Source: Chloroflexi bacterium bin125
GTDB taxonomy: Bacteria > Chloroflexota > Dehalococcoidia > Bin125
Reading direction: 5' to 3'
Assembly: GCA_002239025.1 (NCBI GenBank)
Contig: MPNM01000001.1
Location: forward strand, 186,001-250,000
Length of the DNA: 64,000 nucleotides
A program made the position numbers and the translations under genes. Of this stretch, positions 25,770-35,273 are shown in pieces. The stretch's first letter is position 1; each line of letters opens with the position of its first letter. A model generated the notes under the pieces. The model was not told where the DNA came from. It did not search any database and was given only the letters and a program-made list of their open reading frames with translations.

Positions 25770-26717
25770 GTGATTGAGGCAGCGCGACGGATGCGGGATT
25801 GGATCCTTTCGCCGGTCTGGTGGATGCGGCAGGGGATCCTGCGCTCGATCTCGACGCTGGAGATTTTGCTGGGCGGGTTCGGTCTCGTGGCCGCACTGGT
25901 CACGGCGGCGCTGTTGTCTCCGGTGCTTGGGGCGTTGCCCGGCGCAGCAGGTGATTTTGCTCCGATAGGTGTGGCGATCTTGCTTTCTCCGATTGGTATT
26001 GGAGTGGCGCTGGGACGGCGGCTTGAAGTCGAGCGCTTTGTCAACACGGTGCGCGGGCGCGCGGATGAGGTGGCGGAATCGGTGGCGTTGATTCGGCCCT
26101 CGGCGCCGTCGGAAGTGATTCTTGACACGTCGGCGATTATCGATGGCCGGATCGTTGATGTGGCCGCGAGCGGCTTTCTGCTGGCCGACATTGTTGTGCC
26201 TCGGTTCGTCCTGGATGAGCTGCGACGGGTCGCGGACAGTTCGGACGCGCTGAAGCGCGGACGGGGACGGGCCGGCCTCGAGCTCCTGGCTCGACTGCAG
26301 GGACAGGAATCGGTCTCCACGGAGATCGTCGACGACGAGTCGACGGGAGCGGATGGCGATGTCGATGCCCGGTTGGTGCGGATGGCTGTTGAGCGAGGGT
26401 CGGCGCTGGCTCTGACCGATTCCAATCTGGCGCGGGTAGCAGAGCTTGAGGGCGTCCGCGCCTTGAACCTGAACGTGCTGGCCAATGCGGTGAAGACGAA
26501 CGTGTTGCCAGGCGAGGCCTTGACAGTGGAAGTGATCGAGCCGGGTCGCGGCGACCAGCAAGGCGTGGGCTATCTGGCCGATGGCACGATGGTGGTGATT
26601 GAGGAGGGCGCGTCGGTGATTGGCGAGGTGCGCAATCTGGTTGTTAAGCGTGTGATTCAGACCCAGGCCGGTCGGATGGTGTTTGCTCAGCTTGTCGACA
26701 GTGAGGACGCGGCGTGA
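25770..26717 (+). CDS. PIN-TRAM domain membrane protein (YacL-like)
   Basis: 315 residues. Two N-terminal membrane helices (LEILLGGFGLVAALVTAALL, and APIGVAILLSPIGIGVALG) precede a PIN ribonuclease-like domain with conserved acidic residues (LDTSAIIDGRIVDVA, VVPRFVLDELRRVAD, DVDARLVRMA, LALTDSNLARVAEL) and a TRAM domain (VEVIEPGRGDQQGVGYLADG). Bacillus YacL has four helices; this copy has two. The start is the GTG at 25770, with GGAG six bases before it. It is followed after 34 bases by ispDF, the order seen for yacL-ispD-ispF in Gram-positives. Confidence 0.85.
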   Translation: MIEAARRMRDWILSPVWWMRQGILRSISTLEILLGGFGLVAALVTAALLSPVLGALPGAAGDFAPIGVAILLSPIGIGVALGRRLEVERFVNTVRGRADEVAESVALIRPSAPSEVILDTSAIIDGRIVDVAASGFLLADIVVPRFVLDELRRVADSSDALKRGRGRAGLELLARLQGQESVSTEIVDDESTGADGDVDARLVRMAVERGSALALTDSNLARVAELEGVRALNLNVLANAVKTNVLPGEALTVEVIEPGRGDQQGVGYLADGTMVVIEEGASVIGEVRNLVVKRVIQTQAGRMVFAQLVDSEDAA

Positions 26718-26751
26718 GGCGTGACCAGAAGCGCGACCAGAGACGCGAGCG

Positions 26752-27930
26752 ATGAGAGTGGGAGCGATCATCCTGGCGGCGGGGAGCAGCCGCCGGATGG
26801 GTCGCGGCGACAAGCTGCTGACCGAGCTGGCAGGTCGGCCGGTGCTGAGTTGGACGCTGTCGGCTTTTGACGCGTGTGATGCGATCGATGATGTGATCGT
26901 GGTGACGTCGTTGGCGAATCGGTCAGCGGTGGCCGAACTGTGTCGTGAGTTGCAGAAGGTTCGGGCGCTGGTGACAGGTGGCAAGGAGCGCCAGGACTCG
27001 GTGTGGGCGGGATTGTCGGCGCTCCAGCAGATTGATGTCGTGGCAGTGCACGACGGTGCGAGGCCATTGATTACCGCCAGTGGGATCGCTGGATGCATCG
27101 AGGCTGCGGATGGTGGGGTCGGGGTGATTGCGGGTGGGCAGTCGGTCGACACGATCAAGGTGGTGGATTCCGAGGAGACGATCGTGGCCACGCCGGATCG
27201 ATCGACATTGCGGGCGGTTGCGACGCCTCAGGTGTTTCGCGCCGAAACGCTGCGGCAGGCGCATATCGCTGCTCGCGAGGCCGGAGTTGTTGCCACAGAT
27301 GATGCAGCTCTGGTTGAGCGCATTGGGGAGCGGGTTGTCGTGCATGATGTTGGGGGTCCGAATCCGAAGATCACGTCTCCCTCGGATGTGATCGTGGCTG
27401 AGGCGCTGTTGGGCGCTGGCCATGAAGTGCGGACAGGGATTGGGATTGACTCACATCGATTCTCAGCAGACCGGAAACTGGTGCTGGGCGGGATTGAAAT
27501 TGCCGGTAGCGAAGGGCTGGCTGGTCACTCCGATGCCGACGTGCTGACACATGCGATCATCGATGCCCTGCTGGGCGGCGCTGGACTTGGTGACATCGGC
27601 GCGCATTTTGGCACTCGTGACCCAGCGTGGGCCGGGGCGAGTTCTGTGGCGATGCTCGCGGTGGTGCTGGAGAAGTTGGCTGCGGTTGGAGCCTCTGTGC
27701 AGTCGGTTGATGCGACCGTGATTGCTGAGCGGCCGCGGCTGCGGCCGAACATTGCCGCGATGCGAGCTCGTCTGGCGGAAGCGCTGGAACTCGATGTTGC
27801 TGCGGTGAATGTCGCGGCGACGACGGCTGAAGGGATGGGGGCGCTGGGCCGAGCGGAAGGAGTGGCCGCTCATGCGGTGGCGACGCTGCGGGTTCGCCGG
27901 TCGGCAATGTCGGGCCAAATGGACGTATAG
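26752..27930 (+). CDS. ispDF: Bifunctional IspD-IspF: MEP cytidylyltransferase and MECDP synthase
   Basis: 392 residues. Residues 1-~225 are IspD: GAIILAAGSSRRMGRGDKLL (nucleotide-binding loop), VHDGARPLI, and TDDAALVERIGERVVVHDVGG. Residues ~228-390 are IspF: GIGIDSHRFS and GHSDADVLTHAIIDALLGGA carry the Asp-His-His zinc site, followed by DIGAHF and ATTAEGMGALGRAEG. The two steps are steps 3 and 5 of the MEP isoprenoid pathway, and IspE is not in the window. The fusion order IspD-IspF is known in some other bacteria. Confidence 0.93.
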   Translation: MRVGAIILAAGSSRRMGRGDKLLTELAGRPVLSWTLSAFDACDAIDDVIVVTSLANRSAVAELCRELQKVRALVTGGKERQDSVWAGLSALQQIDVVAVHDGARPLITASGIAGCIEAADGGVGVIAGGQSVDTIKVVDSEETIVATPDRSTLRAVATPQVFRAETLRQAHIAAREAGVVATDDAALVERIGERVVVHDVGGPNPKITSPSDVIVAEALLGAGHEVRTGIGIDSHRFSADRKLVLGGIEIAGSEGLAGHSDADVLTHAIIDALLGGAGLGDIGAHFGTRDPAWAGASSVAMLAVVLEKLAAVGASVQSVDATVIAERPRLRPNIAAMRARLAEALELDVAAVNVAATTAEGMGALGRAEGVAAHAVATLRVRRSAMSGQMDV

Positions 27931-27939
27931 GCTGCTGAC

Positions 27940-28650
27940 ATGGGACTTCTGCGAGAGATTGAGGCTCGGTTTAACTCCTTTGTCGACGGGGTTTGGGCGG
28001 ACATCCAGTTCACGATGGAACGCGATCCAGCGGCGACGTTCTGGCTGGAAGTGCTGGTCGCGTATCCGGGGATCCATGCGTTGATGCTGCACCGGATTTC
28101 CAGTTCACTGTTGAGTCTGGGCGTTCCGGTGCTGCCTCGGTTTCTGTCTCATATGGGACGCCTGTTGACGGGGATCGAGATCCATCCCGGGGCGCAGATT
28201 GCGACTCCGTGTCTGATTGACCACGGCATGGGTGTGGTGATTGGCGAGACGGCGCGGCTGGGCAAACGCTGTCATCTGCATCAGGGCGTGACGCTGGGTG
28301 GGACATCGACATTGCGCGAGCGGCGGCATCCGACGTTTGGCGAGGAAGTGCTGGTCGGAGCCGGGGCGTCGATCATTGGCGCGGTGACGATTGGCAGCGG
28401 CGCGCGGATCGGAGCTGGATCGGTGGTGGTGTCGAATGTGCCGCAGTACTCGACGGTGGTCGGTGTACCGGGTCACGTGGTGGCGTACTACGACCCCGGC
28501 GACGACACGATGCTGCGACTGCCGGACCCTGAGCATGATCGGATTGAGTCGCTGGAGATGGCGATGTCAGAGATGCGGTTGGAGCTGCGTCGGCTGCGGG
28601 ATCAGATTGAGGATGCGCAGGCGGGGCCTGGGGAGACAGCGGCGGGCTAG
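27940..28650 (+). CDS. cysE: Serine O-acetyltransferase
   Basis: 236 residues. It forms O-acetylserine from serine and acetyl-CoA, the first step of cysteine synthesis. The N-terminal helical part (DPAATFWLEVLVAYPGIHAL) is short, as in the EpsC/Gram-positive type. The left-handed beta-helix has GIEIHPGAQI, HGMGVVIGETARLGKRCHLH with the catalytic His, QGVTLGGTS, and a GAGASIIGAVTIG coil, ending VVGVPGHVV. The C-terminal ~45 residues form a coiled coil (EMAMSEMRLELRRLRDQIED). It starts 9 bases after ispDF and is followed by cysS, so cysteine supply and its charging are adjacent. Confidence 0.93.
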   Translation: MGLLREIEARFNSFVDGVWADIQFTMERDPAATFWLEVLVAYPGIHALMLHRISSSLLSLGVPVLPRFLSHMGRLLTGIEIHPGAQIATPCLIDHGMGVVIGETARLGKRCHLHQGVTLGGTSTLRERRHPTFGEEVLVGAGASIIGAVTIGSGARIGAGSVVVSNVPQYSTVVGVPGHVVAYYDPGDDTMLRLPDPEHDRIESLEMAMSEMRLELRRLRDQIEDAQAGPGETAAG

Positions 28651-28694
28651 GTGGCGGATGGCGCGTGGGCTTGGACCTTGCAGTTGGGGGGAGA

Positions 28695-28741
28695 GACCCC
28701 CCTCTGCCTTCGGCATCTCCCCCCGCGGAGCGGGGGGAGAA
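28695..28741 (+). repeat. Family A palindromic element, copy 6
   Basis: GACCCCCCTCTGCCTTCGGC then ATCTCCCCCCGCGGAGCGGG and GGGAGAAG. Short-centre type with an enlarged right hairpin loop (CGCGGAGCG). Between cysE and cysS. Confidence 0.55.
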
Positions 28742-28831
28742 GGAACGGTGAATGTCACCGAAGTCGCGTAGGGGGTTGTACAGGGTTGATTAGGCTTTGA
28801 TTGACGACTCGCAAGTGAATGGGGTTGGTTT

Positions 28832-30262
28832 GTGGAGCTGTACAACACGCTGACTCGCCGTAAGCAGGCGTTTGCGCCTCAGGATGATCCGATTTCGATG
28901 TATGTCTGCGGGATTACCCCGTATGACGATGCTCATCTGGGTCATGCGATGTCGATCATCATCTTTGACACGCTGCGTCGTTACCTGGAGTGGAGCGGGC
29001 GTCGGGTGCGGTTGGTCTACAACTTCACCGACGTGGACGACAAGCTGATCGCTCGGGCGGCTCAGGAGGGGATGTCTGTCGCGGAGTTGGCTGAGCGGCA
29101 GATCTCTTCGTTTATGGGCGAGTGGCGCGAGCTGGGAATAGCTCCGGCGGATGTGCATCCTCGGGCGACCGAAGAGATTCCGCAGATGCTGGAGTTGATT
29201 GATGGGCTGATTGAGAAGGGCATGGCGTATCCCGCCGGCGGGGATGTGTACTTCCGCGTCCGTGAGATGCCGGGCTACGGCAAGCTGTCGGGTCGTTCGC
29301 TGGACGACATGATTTCGGCGGAGCCGACGGACATCGGCGTGGCCAAGGAGCATGCGATGGACTTCACCCTGTGGAAGGGCGCCAAGCCGGGCGAGCCGCA
29401 GTGGGAGAGTCCGTGGGGTCCGGGTCGGCCGGGCTGGCACATCGAATGCTCGGCGATGTCGATTCGCTATCTGAGCGAGCAGATTGACCTGCATGGCGGC
29501 GGGATGGACCTGATCTTCCCGCACCATGAGAACGAGATCGCTCAGTCGGAGGGATATTCCGGTCAGGACCCGTTCGTACGTCACTGGATGCATAACGCGA
29601 TGATGCAGGTCGGCGGCGAGAAGATGTCGAAGTCGACCGGCAAGATCGTGAGGCTGCGCGAGGGGCTGGATCGCTATGGCGCAGACGGGTTGCGGATGTT
29701 CGTGCTGGGCGGGCACTATCGGTCGCCCTTGACGTATTCCGAGGAATCGTTGTCATCGGCGGCACGTGGCGCCGAGCGATTGCGGACGGCGGCAACGTTG
29801 CCGTTGGTCGATGGCGATGGCGAGATTGATGCGATGGAGTCGCGAGAGACGTTTGTCGCCGCGCTTGAGGATGATCTGAATACGCCCCAGGCGCTGGCGG
29901 TGTTGTTTGATTTGGCTCGCGAGATTAACCGGGCGCGAGCTGAAGGTCGTCCGGCTGGCGTGGCTCGGGACACGTTGGTCGAGTTGGGCGGTGTGCTGGG
30001 TCTGGGCTTTGCTGGTGTGTCTGCCTCGGGCGAGTCGGACGCGGGGCCGTTCATTGACCTGCTGGTCACTGTGCGGCAGGAGTTACGTGTGGCCAAACAG
30101 TATGAGTTGGCCGACTCGGTGCGTGATCGTCTGACGGAGTTGGGTGTGGCGCTCGAGGACACGCGCGACGGAACGCGCTGGCGTCGGGTCCAGCCCGAAC
30201 CTGAGGCGGTCGAGGAGGAGCCGGTGGCGGATTCGTTGGTTGAGAGCGCTCTGCGGTTTTAG
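28832..30262 (+). CDS. cysS: Cysteinyl-tRNA synthetase
   Basis: 476 residues, class I synthetase. The HIGH-type motif is DDAHLGHAMS in YVCGITPYDDAHLGHA, where the Cys is the first zinc ligand; the others are in HIECSAMSIRYL and FPHHENEIAQSEG. KMSKS is intact (GEKMSKSTGKIV). The C-terminal DALR-like helical domain and anticodon-binding region follow. It attaches Cys to tRNA-Cys. The GTG start is used because MELYNTLTRRK aligns with the family N-terminus. Confidence 0.95.
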   Translation: MELYNTLTRRKQAFAPQDDPISMYVCGITPYDDAHLGHAMSIIIFDTLRRYLEWSGRRVRLVYNFTDVDDKLIARAAQEGMSVAELAERQISSFMGEWRELGIAPADVHPRATEEIPQMLELIDGLIEKGMAYPAGGDVYFRVREMPGYGKLSGRSLDDMISAEPTDIGVAKEHAMDFTLWKGAKPGEPQWESPWGPGRPGWHIECSAMSIRYLSEQIDLHGGGMDLIFPHHENEIAQSEGYSGQDPFVRHWMHNAMMQVGGEKMSKSTGKIVRLREGLDRYGADGLRMFVLGGHYRSPLTYSEESLSSAARGAERLRTAATLPLVDGDGEIDAMESRETFVAALEDDLNTPQALAVLFDLAREINRARAEGRPAGVARDTLVELGGVLGLGFAGVSASGESDAGPFIDLLVTVRQELRVAKQYELADSVRDRLTELGVALEDTRDGTRWRRVQPEPEAVEEEPVADSLVESALRF

Positions 30263-30308
30263 AGGCTGTCGGGGAACAGGTGTCTCAGAAGTCCGATTGG
30301 TTGGTTGA

Positions 30309-30414
30309 ATCCCAATCCCCGCTTTACGCGGGGACCCGCTCGGGCAGCACGGGATATCTGGTGGTGGAGTCCCCTGCAGGGAAGGAGCAGGTCCCCGCAT
30401 AAAGCGGGGACTGG
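30309..30414. repeat. Family C long inverted repeat
   Basis: CCCAATCCCCGCTTTACGCG GGGACCCGCTC on the left is mirrored by GGAGCAGGTCCCCGCATAAA GCGGGGACTGGG on the right, with ~45 bases between. Each arm also holds its own small CCCCGC-loop-GCGGGG hairpin. A related single arm is at 59335. Confidence 0.6.
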
Positions 30415-30445
30415 GAATGTTGACTTTAGAGACACCCTCTGGGGA

Positions 30446-30497
30446 GACCCCCCCCCTCTGCCTTCGGCATCTCCCCCCGCAAGGGGGGGAGAGGGGG
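30446..30497 (+). repeat. Family A palindromic element, copy 7
   Basis: ACCCCCCCCCTCTGCCTTCG, GCATCTCCCCCCGCAAGGGG and GGGAGAGGGGG. Short-centre type. It lies 18 bases beyond the 3' end of the secreted cysteine protein gene. Confidence 0.6.
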
Positions 30498-30515
30498 AAA
30501 CCGAAGATTGACTAG

Positions 30516-31280
30516 TTACTCCCGGTTGCGAACCGCGATTCGGCGTCGTTGGGTAACGGCGGTGACGGCGATTGCGAGGATGGCGAAGGTTGCGATGGCT
30601 GACCAGAGGCCGGTTTGGTCACTGGAATCGGCGAGTCCGCCGCTGCCCGCGTTCGCGTAGAGAGTGGGTTGTCCGCCATCGGCCCCCTGGTCGGCCATTC
30701 CGCCTTCACATGGAACGATTTCGACGCCGGCCGGCATTGCTGCTCCGAACTGGTCGAGCAGGCCGATGGCCTCGGCTGCGGAGTAGGACTGGCCGAGCAC
30801 GTCGATGCTGGTGACCTGGTTGTAGTCGCCCACGTGGATGACGAGTTCGTAGGTCTGGCCGCCTGCGGTCGCCGATGTGTTGTGGCTGCCTGGTTCGAGG
30901 TTGAGGCAGATCTCTGCTGCTGCTGATGTGGTCTCGTCGCCACCTGCGAGTTCGTCGCTGGCGCACTCGACGAAGGAGACGCCGTCGGGAAGCGGATAGG
31001 CGTCTTCGCCGGTGAAGATTTCGAGCATGGCGGCGGGCGGGATTGATTGTCCGCCGGGCTCGGTGAAACCGGTGACGACTCCACCCTCGCCGACGGTGAC
31101 GGTGAATGAGACGTCGCCTTCCCGATCCTGGGCCGGAGCTGTGAATGTGTGTTCTCCGGCTGGGAGCGAGAGGCAGACGGACGGTCCGCCTGGTTGAGCG
31201 GCGACCGGCTGGAGTGCGGCGAGTCCGGCGGCGCCCACGACGAGCGCTGCTGCAATGGCAGCGATCAGGATGCGTTTCAC
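30516..31280 (-). CDS. Secreted, membrane-anchored protein with two Cys-bounded repeats
   Basis: 254 residues, not recognised as a known family. A signal peptide (ILIAAIAAALVVGAAGLAAL ending near VAAQ) is followed by two homologous modules. Module 1 runs from CLSLPAGEHTFTA to DGVSFVEC; module 2 from CLNLEPGSHNTSA to GVEIVPC. Each begins and ends with Cys, suggesting one disulfide per module, and shares a V...GxVTxxxxxGQS core. A Gly/Ser/Asp linker leads to a single membrane helix (AIATFAILAIAVTAV) and an Arg-rich cytoplasmic end, as in cell-wall proteins, but without LPXTG. It lies divergent from the tRNA-tuf block. Confidence 0.6.
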   Translation of the reverse strand: MKRILIAAIAAALVVGAAGLAALQPVAAQPGGPSVCLSLPAGEHTFTAPAQDREGDVSFTVTVGEGGVVTGFTEPGGQSIPPAAMLEIFTGEDAYPLPDGVSFVECASDELAGGDETTSAAAEICLNLEPGSHNTSATAGGQTYELVIHVGDYNQVTSIDVLGQSYSAAEAIGLLDQFGAAMPAGVEIVPCEGGMADQGADGGQPTLYANAGSGGLADSSDQTGLWSAIATFAILAIAVTAVTQRRRIAVRNRE

Positions 31281-31413
31281 GAGGGTCCTTAGCTATGCGT
31301 TTACTGACTGATTGGAATGATGGATAAACGCCAGTTGCAGGATAGAGAGATGATTGATTGCGTCCAATGCAAAATACTGCCATTGGCCGCTAATCGGTTT
31401 AGGATCGTTGCAG

Positions 31414-31489
31414 GCCCAGGTGGCGCAATTGGCAGCGCAGCCGATTTGTAATCGGCAGGTTGGGGGTTCGAATCCCCCCTTGGGCTCCA
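31414..31489 (+). tRNA. tRNA-Thr (anticodon TGT)
   Basis: Cloverleaf reads cleanly: acceptor GCCCAGG pairs with CTTGGGC (one G-T), D-arm GCGCAATTGGCAGCGC, anticodon arm CCGAT-TTGTAAT-CGG with TGT, T-arm GGGGGTTCGAATCCCCC. The CCA end is encoded (31487-31489). First of three tRNAs before tuf. Confidence 0.95.
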
Positions 31490-31610
31490 TAAGGTCGGAC
31501 TTGGTTTGCGGGTTTGCGTGCTGGTGAACAGATCGCGGGTGCATGGGTTGGGTGGAGGTGGGCTGAAGCTGATGTGTGGACAGGATTGATGGGAGTAACA
31601 TGAAGGTTGT

Positions 31611-31696
31611 GTCGGGGTGGGTGAGTGGCTAATACCACCGGTCTGTAAAACCGGCGCCGAAAGGCTTCGCAGGTTCGAATCCTGCCCCCGGCACCA
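31611..31696 (+). tRNA. tRNA-Tyr (anticodon GTA)
   Basis: Class II tRNA with a long variable arm (GCCGAAAGGC). Acceptor GTCGGGG pairs with CCCCGGC, anticodon loop CTGTAAA gives GTA, T-arm GCAGGTTCGAATCCTGC. CCA is encoded (31694-31696). Confidence 0.95.
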
Positions 31697-31799
31697 GCAC
31701 CAAGGAACGAACATGGGCCGCCGCGGCACGACTGAGTGTTGCCGGCGGTTCTAGTGTTGGATCAGGCCGAACCAGTAAGGATGCTCTGGGCGGTTCCTT

Positions 31800-31875
31800 G
31801 CCCGCATAGCTCAGTCGGTAGAGCGCGTTCTTGGTAAGAACGAGGTCTTCAGTTCAAATCTGAATGCGGGCTCCA
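31800..31875 (+). tRNA. tRNA-Thr (anticodon GGT)
   Basis: Acceptor GCCCGCA pairs with TGCGGGC, D-arm GCTCAGTCGGTAGAGC, anticodon stem CGTTC/GAACG with loop TTGGTAA gives GGT, T-arm TTCAGTTCAAATCTGAA. CCA is encoded. It ends 59 bases before the tuf start and is probably co-transcribed with it. Confidence 0.95.
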
Positions 31876-31934
31876 TCCACAACATCAGCCGATTCAACGG
31901 ACTACTCACGAAGCAGTCAGCGGAGGACCAGAAG

Positions 31935-33137
<1,203 letters not shown>

Positions 33138-33253
33138 TCACTCCATGAGAATTGAGTGAATCGGGAATAGCGCGGCAGCGCTGGATCGTGCGAAGATAGT
33201 TCTATTCGGCCGGCATGTCTGACATGGCTGGCGCTTGAAGAAGGGAACAGGCC

Positions 33254-33415
33254 ATGGCGAAGGGTGATCGAGTGTTCATCACGCTGCGCTGTCGTGAGTG
33301 CCAGTCACACACGTATCACACGACGAAGAATCGTCGCAATGATGCGGATCGTCTGGAGCTAACGAAGTACTGCCCGCACTGTCGCACACGTCAGGCGTAC
33401 CGAGAGACGCGGTGA
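33254..33415 (+). CDS. rpmG: 50S ribosomal protein L33
   Basis: 53 residues. Both zinc-type Cys pairs are present (CRECQ and CPHC), so this is the zinc-binding C+ form. The core reads [20 protein letters not shown] and [15 protein letters not shown]. It lies between tuf and secE, a common position. Confidence 0.95.
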   Translation: MAKGDRVFITLRCRECQSHTYHTTKNRRNDADRLELTKYCPHCRTRQAYRETR

Positions 33416-33418
33416 TTT

Positions 33419-33838
33419 GTGGCCAGATCGCGAGATAGCCGAAGACGGAGGGGACGCCGCAGCGGGCAGCCGCGGGCGTCGTCGTCAACACCGCGACCGG
33501 CTCGTCCGACGCCGGAACCGGCTGCTGCGTCGGGGGACGCGGGAGCGGGTTCGGCATCCGAAGCGGCGGCGTTGCCGGTACGTCCTCGGCGGGAGATTGG
33601 AGCGTCGCGACCCACCACGGCGGACGCTCCGCGAGTGCAGAGCCTGTTTTACCGGCTGACCCATCCGCGCGGGATCATGGCGATCATTGACGAGCTGCGT
33701 AAAGTGGTCTGGCCGTCCCGCCAGGAGACGGCGAACCTGACCGTGGTGGTGTTGGTCGTAGCGATTGCGGTTGGGATTTTCCTGGGAGCGATCGACTTTG
33801 GTCTGAACCGAGTCGTTGAGGAAACGTTGTTGCCATAG
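33419..33838 (+). CDS. secE: Preprotein translocase subunit SecE with long N-terminal extension
   Basis: 139 residues, while single-helix SecE is usually ~60-70. The first ~75 residues are Arg/Ser/Pro/Ala-rich and probably disordered. The SecE domain is at the end: IDELRKVVWPSRQETANLTV, with the amphipathic helix and VVW motif, then one membrane helix (VVVLVVAIAVGIFLGAIDFGL). It clamps SecY in the membrane. The GTG start is 3 bases after the rpmG stop; a start further in (for example ATG at 33677) would give a short, more typical SecE. Confidence 0.9.
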   Translation: MARSRDSRRRRGRRSGQPRASSSTPRPARPTPEPAAASGDAGAGSASEAAALPVRPRREIGASRPTTADAPRVQSLFYRLTHPRGIMAIIDELRKVVWPSRQETANLTVVVLVVAIAVGIFLGAIDFGLNRVVEETLLP

Positions 33839-34752
33839 TGACGACTTCACAAAACACACCTGAAGCTGAAGCGACCGATAGCGGATTTGGCCGTCGCGAA
33901 ATCTCAGCAGCCGAACGAGAGCTGCAAGAGGTTCTGGCGGCTGCGCGTGCGCTGGGCCTGGAGGCCGAAGAGCAGTCGGCAGAGGCGGAGATCGACACGA
34001 CGGCGGCGGAAGCGCTGGCGGCGCTGGAGTTGGATCGTCCGGTCGAACAGGAAGAGACGCCGATCGCGTCGTTCCTGCAGAGTGACGAGGCTGAAGCTGA
34101 AGAGGCGGAACCCGCGATCTCGCTGGAGGGCATCCAGGAGGTTGATGCGGCGTGGTTTGCGATCAATACATACACCGGGCATGAAAATCGGGTGCGCGAC
34201 GCGTTGGACCTGCGGATCCGCAACATGGATGCGGAGGAGCATTTTGTCGAGCTGAGGCCCGAACAGGCCGGAGTAGCCAAGAAAGGCATGGCGGAGAAGC
34301 GCTTTGTCATGGTGCCGACGCAGCAAGAGGTGGAGATTCGAGGCGGCAAGCGCCGCGAAGTCGAGCGAAAGCTGCTGCCCGGTTACGTGCTGTTGCAGAT
34401 TCGTCTGGACAAGCTGACAGGCGAACTCTCCGACCAGTCGTGGCACGTGGTGAATGGGACTGACGGAGTGACCGGCTTTGTTGGTACCCGGGAAGAGCAG
34501 CGTGACCGAGCGCGTCCACTGCCGCCGCTGCAGGTTCACAAGATCATTGGTCAGACGCAGGTCGAGGAACCTCGAGTGCGTGTGGGATTCGCGGTCAACG
34601 ATTCGGTGCGCCTGACGGATGGTCCATTCCTCGACATGGTGGCCGAAGTGGAAGAAATCAACGTCGAAAAGGGCAAGGTCCGAGTTCGGATCTCGATGTT
34701 CGGTCGAGAGACGCCGCTTGAGCTTGACTTCGATCAGGTGGAGAAGCAATAA
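33838..34752 (+). CDS. nusG: Transcription termination/antitermination factor NusG with acidic N-terminal extension
   Basis: 304 residues, about 100 longer than typical. Residues 1-~100 are acidic and helical (AEEQSAEAEIDTTAAEALAA, SDEAEAEEAEPAISLEG). The NGN domain begins at AAWFAINTYTGHENRVRDAL, with KRREVERKLLPGYVLLQI and WHVVNGTDGVTGFVG; the KOW domain is SVRLTDGPFLDMVAEVEEIN and KGKVRVRISMFGRETPLELD. NusG couples RNA polymerase to ribosomes or Rho. The GTG start overlaps the secE stop, so translation is coupled. Confidence 0.93.
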   Translation: MTTSQNTPEAEATDSGFGRREISAAERELQEVLAAARALGLEAEEQSAEAEIDTTAAEALAALELDRPVEQEETPIASFLQSDEAEAEEAEPAISLEGIQEVDAAWFAINTYTGHENRVRDALDLRIRNMDAEEHFVELRPEQAGVAKKGMAEKRFVMVPTQQEVEIRGGKRREVERKLLPGYVLLQIRLDKLTGELSDQSWHVVNGTDGVTGFVGTREEQRDRARPLPPLQVHKIIGQTQVEEPRVRVGFAVNDSVRLTDGPFLDMVAEVEEINVEKGKVRVRISMFGRETPLELDFDQVEKQ

Positions 34753-34845
34753 CAGGACATGGCCCAAGGCCGTCGGCCTGTAGGCTGGGCACTTGTGCGT
34801 TCGCGCCGCCGGCGGTTGTTCGGGGGCGGTTAGGGAGATAGCTGG

Positions 34846-35271
34846 ATGGCGAAGCGTGTACGAGCAGTGTTGACACTGCAGTTGGAGGCGGGCAAGGCCA
34901 GTCCTGCGCCGCCGGTCGGACCTGCGCTGGGTCAACACGGCGTGGGCATCATGGAGTTCGTCAAGAGCTACAACGAGCGCACCGCGTCAAACGCCGGGGA
35001 GTTGATCCCTGCGCAGATCACGGTCTATGAGGATCGTTCATTCACGTTCGATCTGAAGACGCCGCCAGCGTCGGATCTGATTCGCCGGGCGGCGGGTCTG
35101 GAGAAGGGCGCGTCGGAGCCTCGGCGTGAGGTGGCCGGATCGATCAGCTCGGACCAGGTACGGGTGATCGCCGAACAGAAAATGCAAGACCTGAATGCGA
35201 ACGACATTGAGGCCGCCATGAAGATGGTTGCCGGCACTGCGCGTTCGATGGGCGTAGAAGTCGAGGGCTAG
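34846..35271 (+). CDS. rplK: 50S ribosomal protein L11
   Basis: 141 residues, normal length. [20 protein letters not shown] is the N-terminal signature; the C-terminal rRNA-binding domain has [20 protein letters not shown]. The site AGGGAGAT precedes the ATG. Followed by rplA after 2 bases. Confidence 0.96.
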   Translation: MAKRVRAVLTLQLEAGKASPAPPVGPALGQHGVGIMEFVKSYNERTASNAGELIPAQITVYEDRSFTFDLKTPPASDLIRRAAGLEKGASEPRREVAGSISSDQVRVIAEQKMQDLNANDIEAAMKMVAGTARSMGVEVEG

Positions 35272-35273
35272 TC

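Noticed and set aside
25698-27191. 497-codon minus-strand frame over the PIN-TRAM and ispDF genes
   Set aside because: Shadow frame with low-complexity His/Arg/Ser content opposite two well-supported genes.
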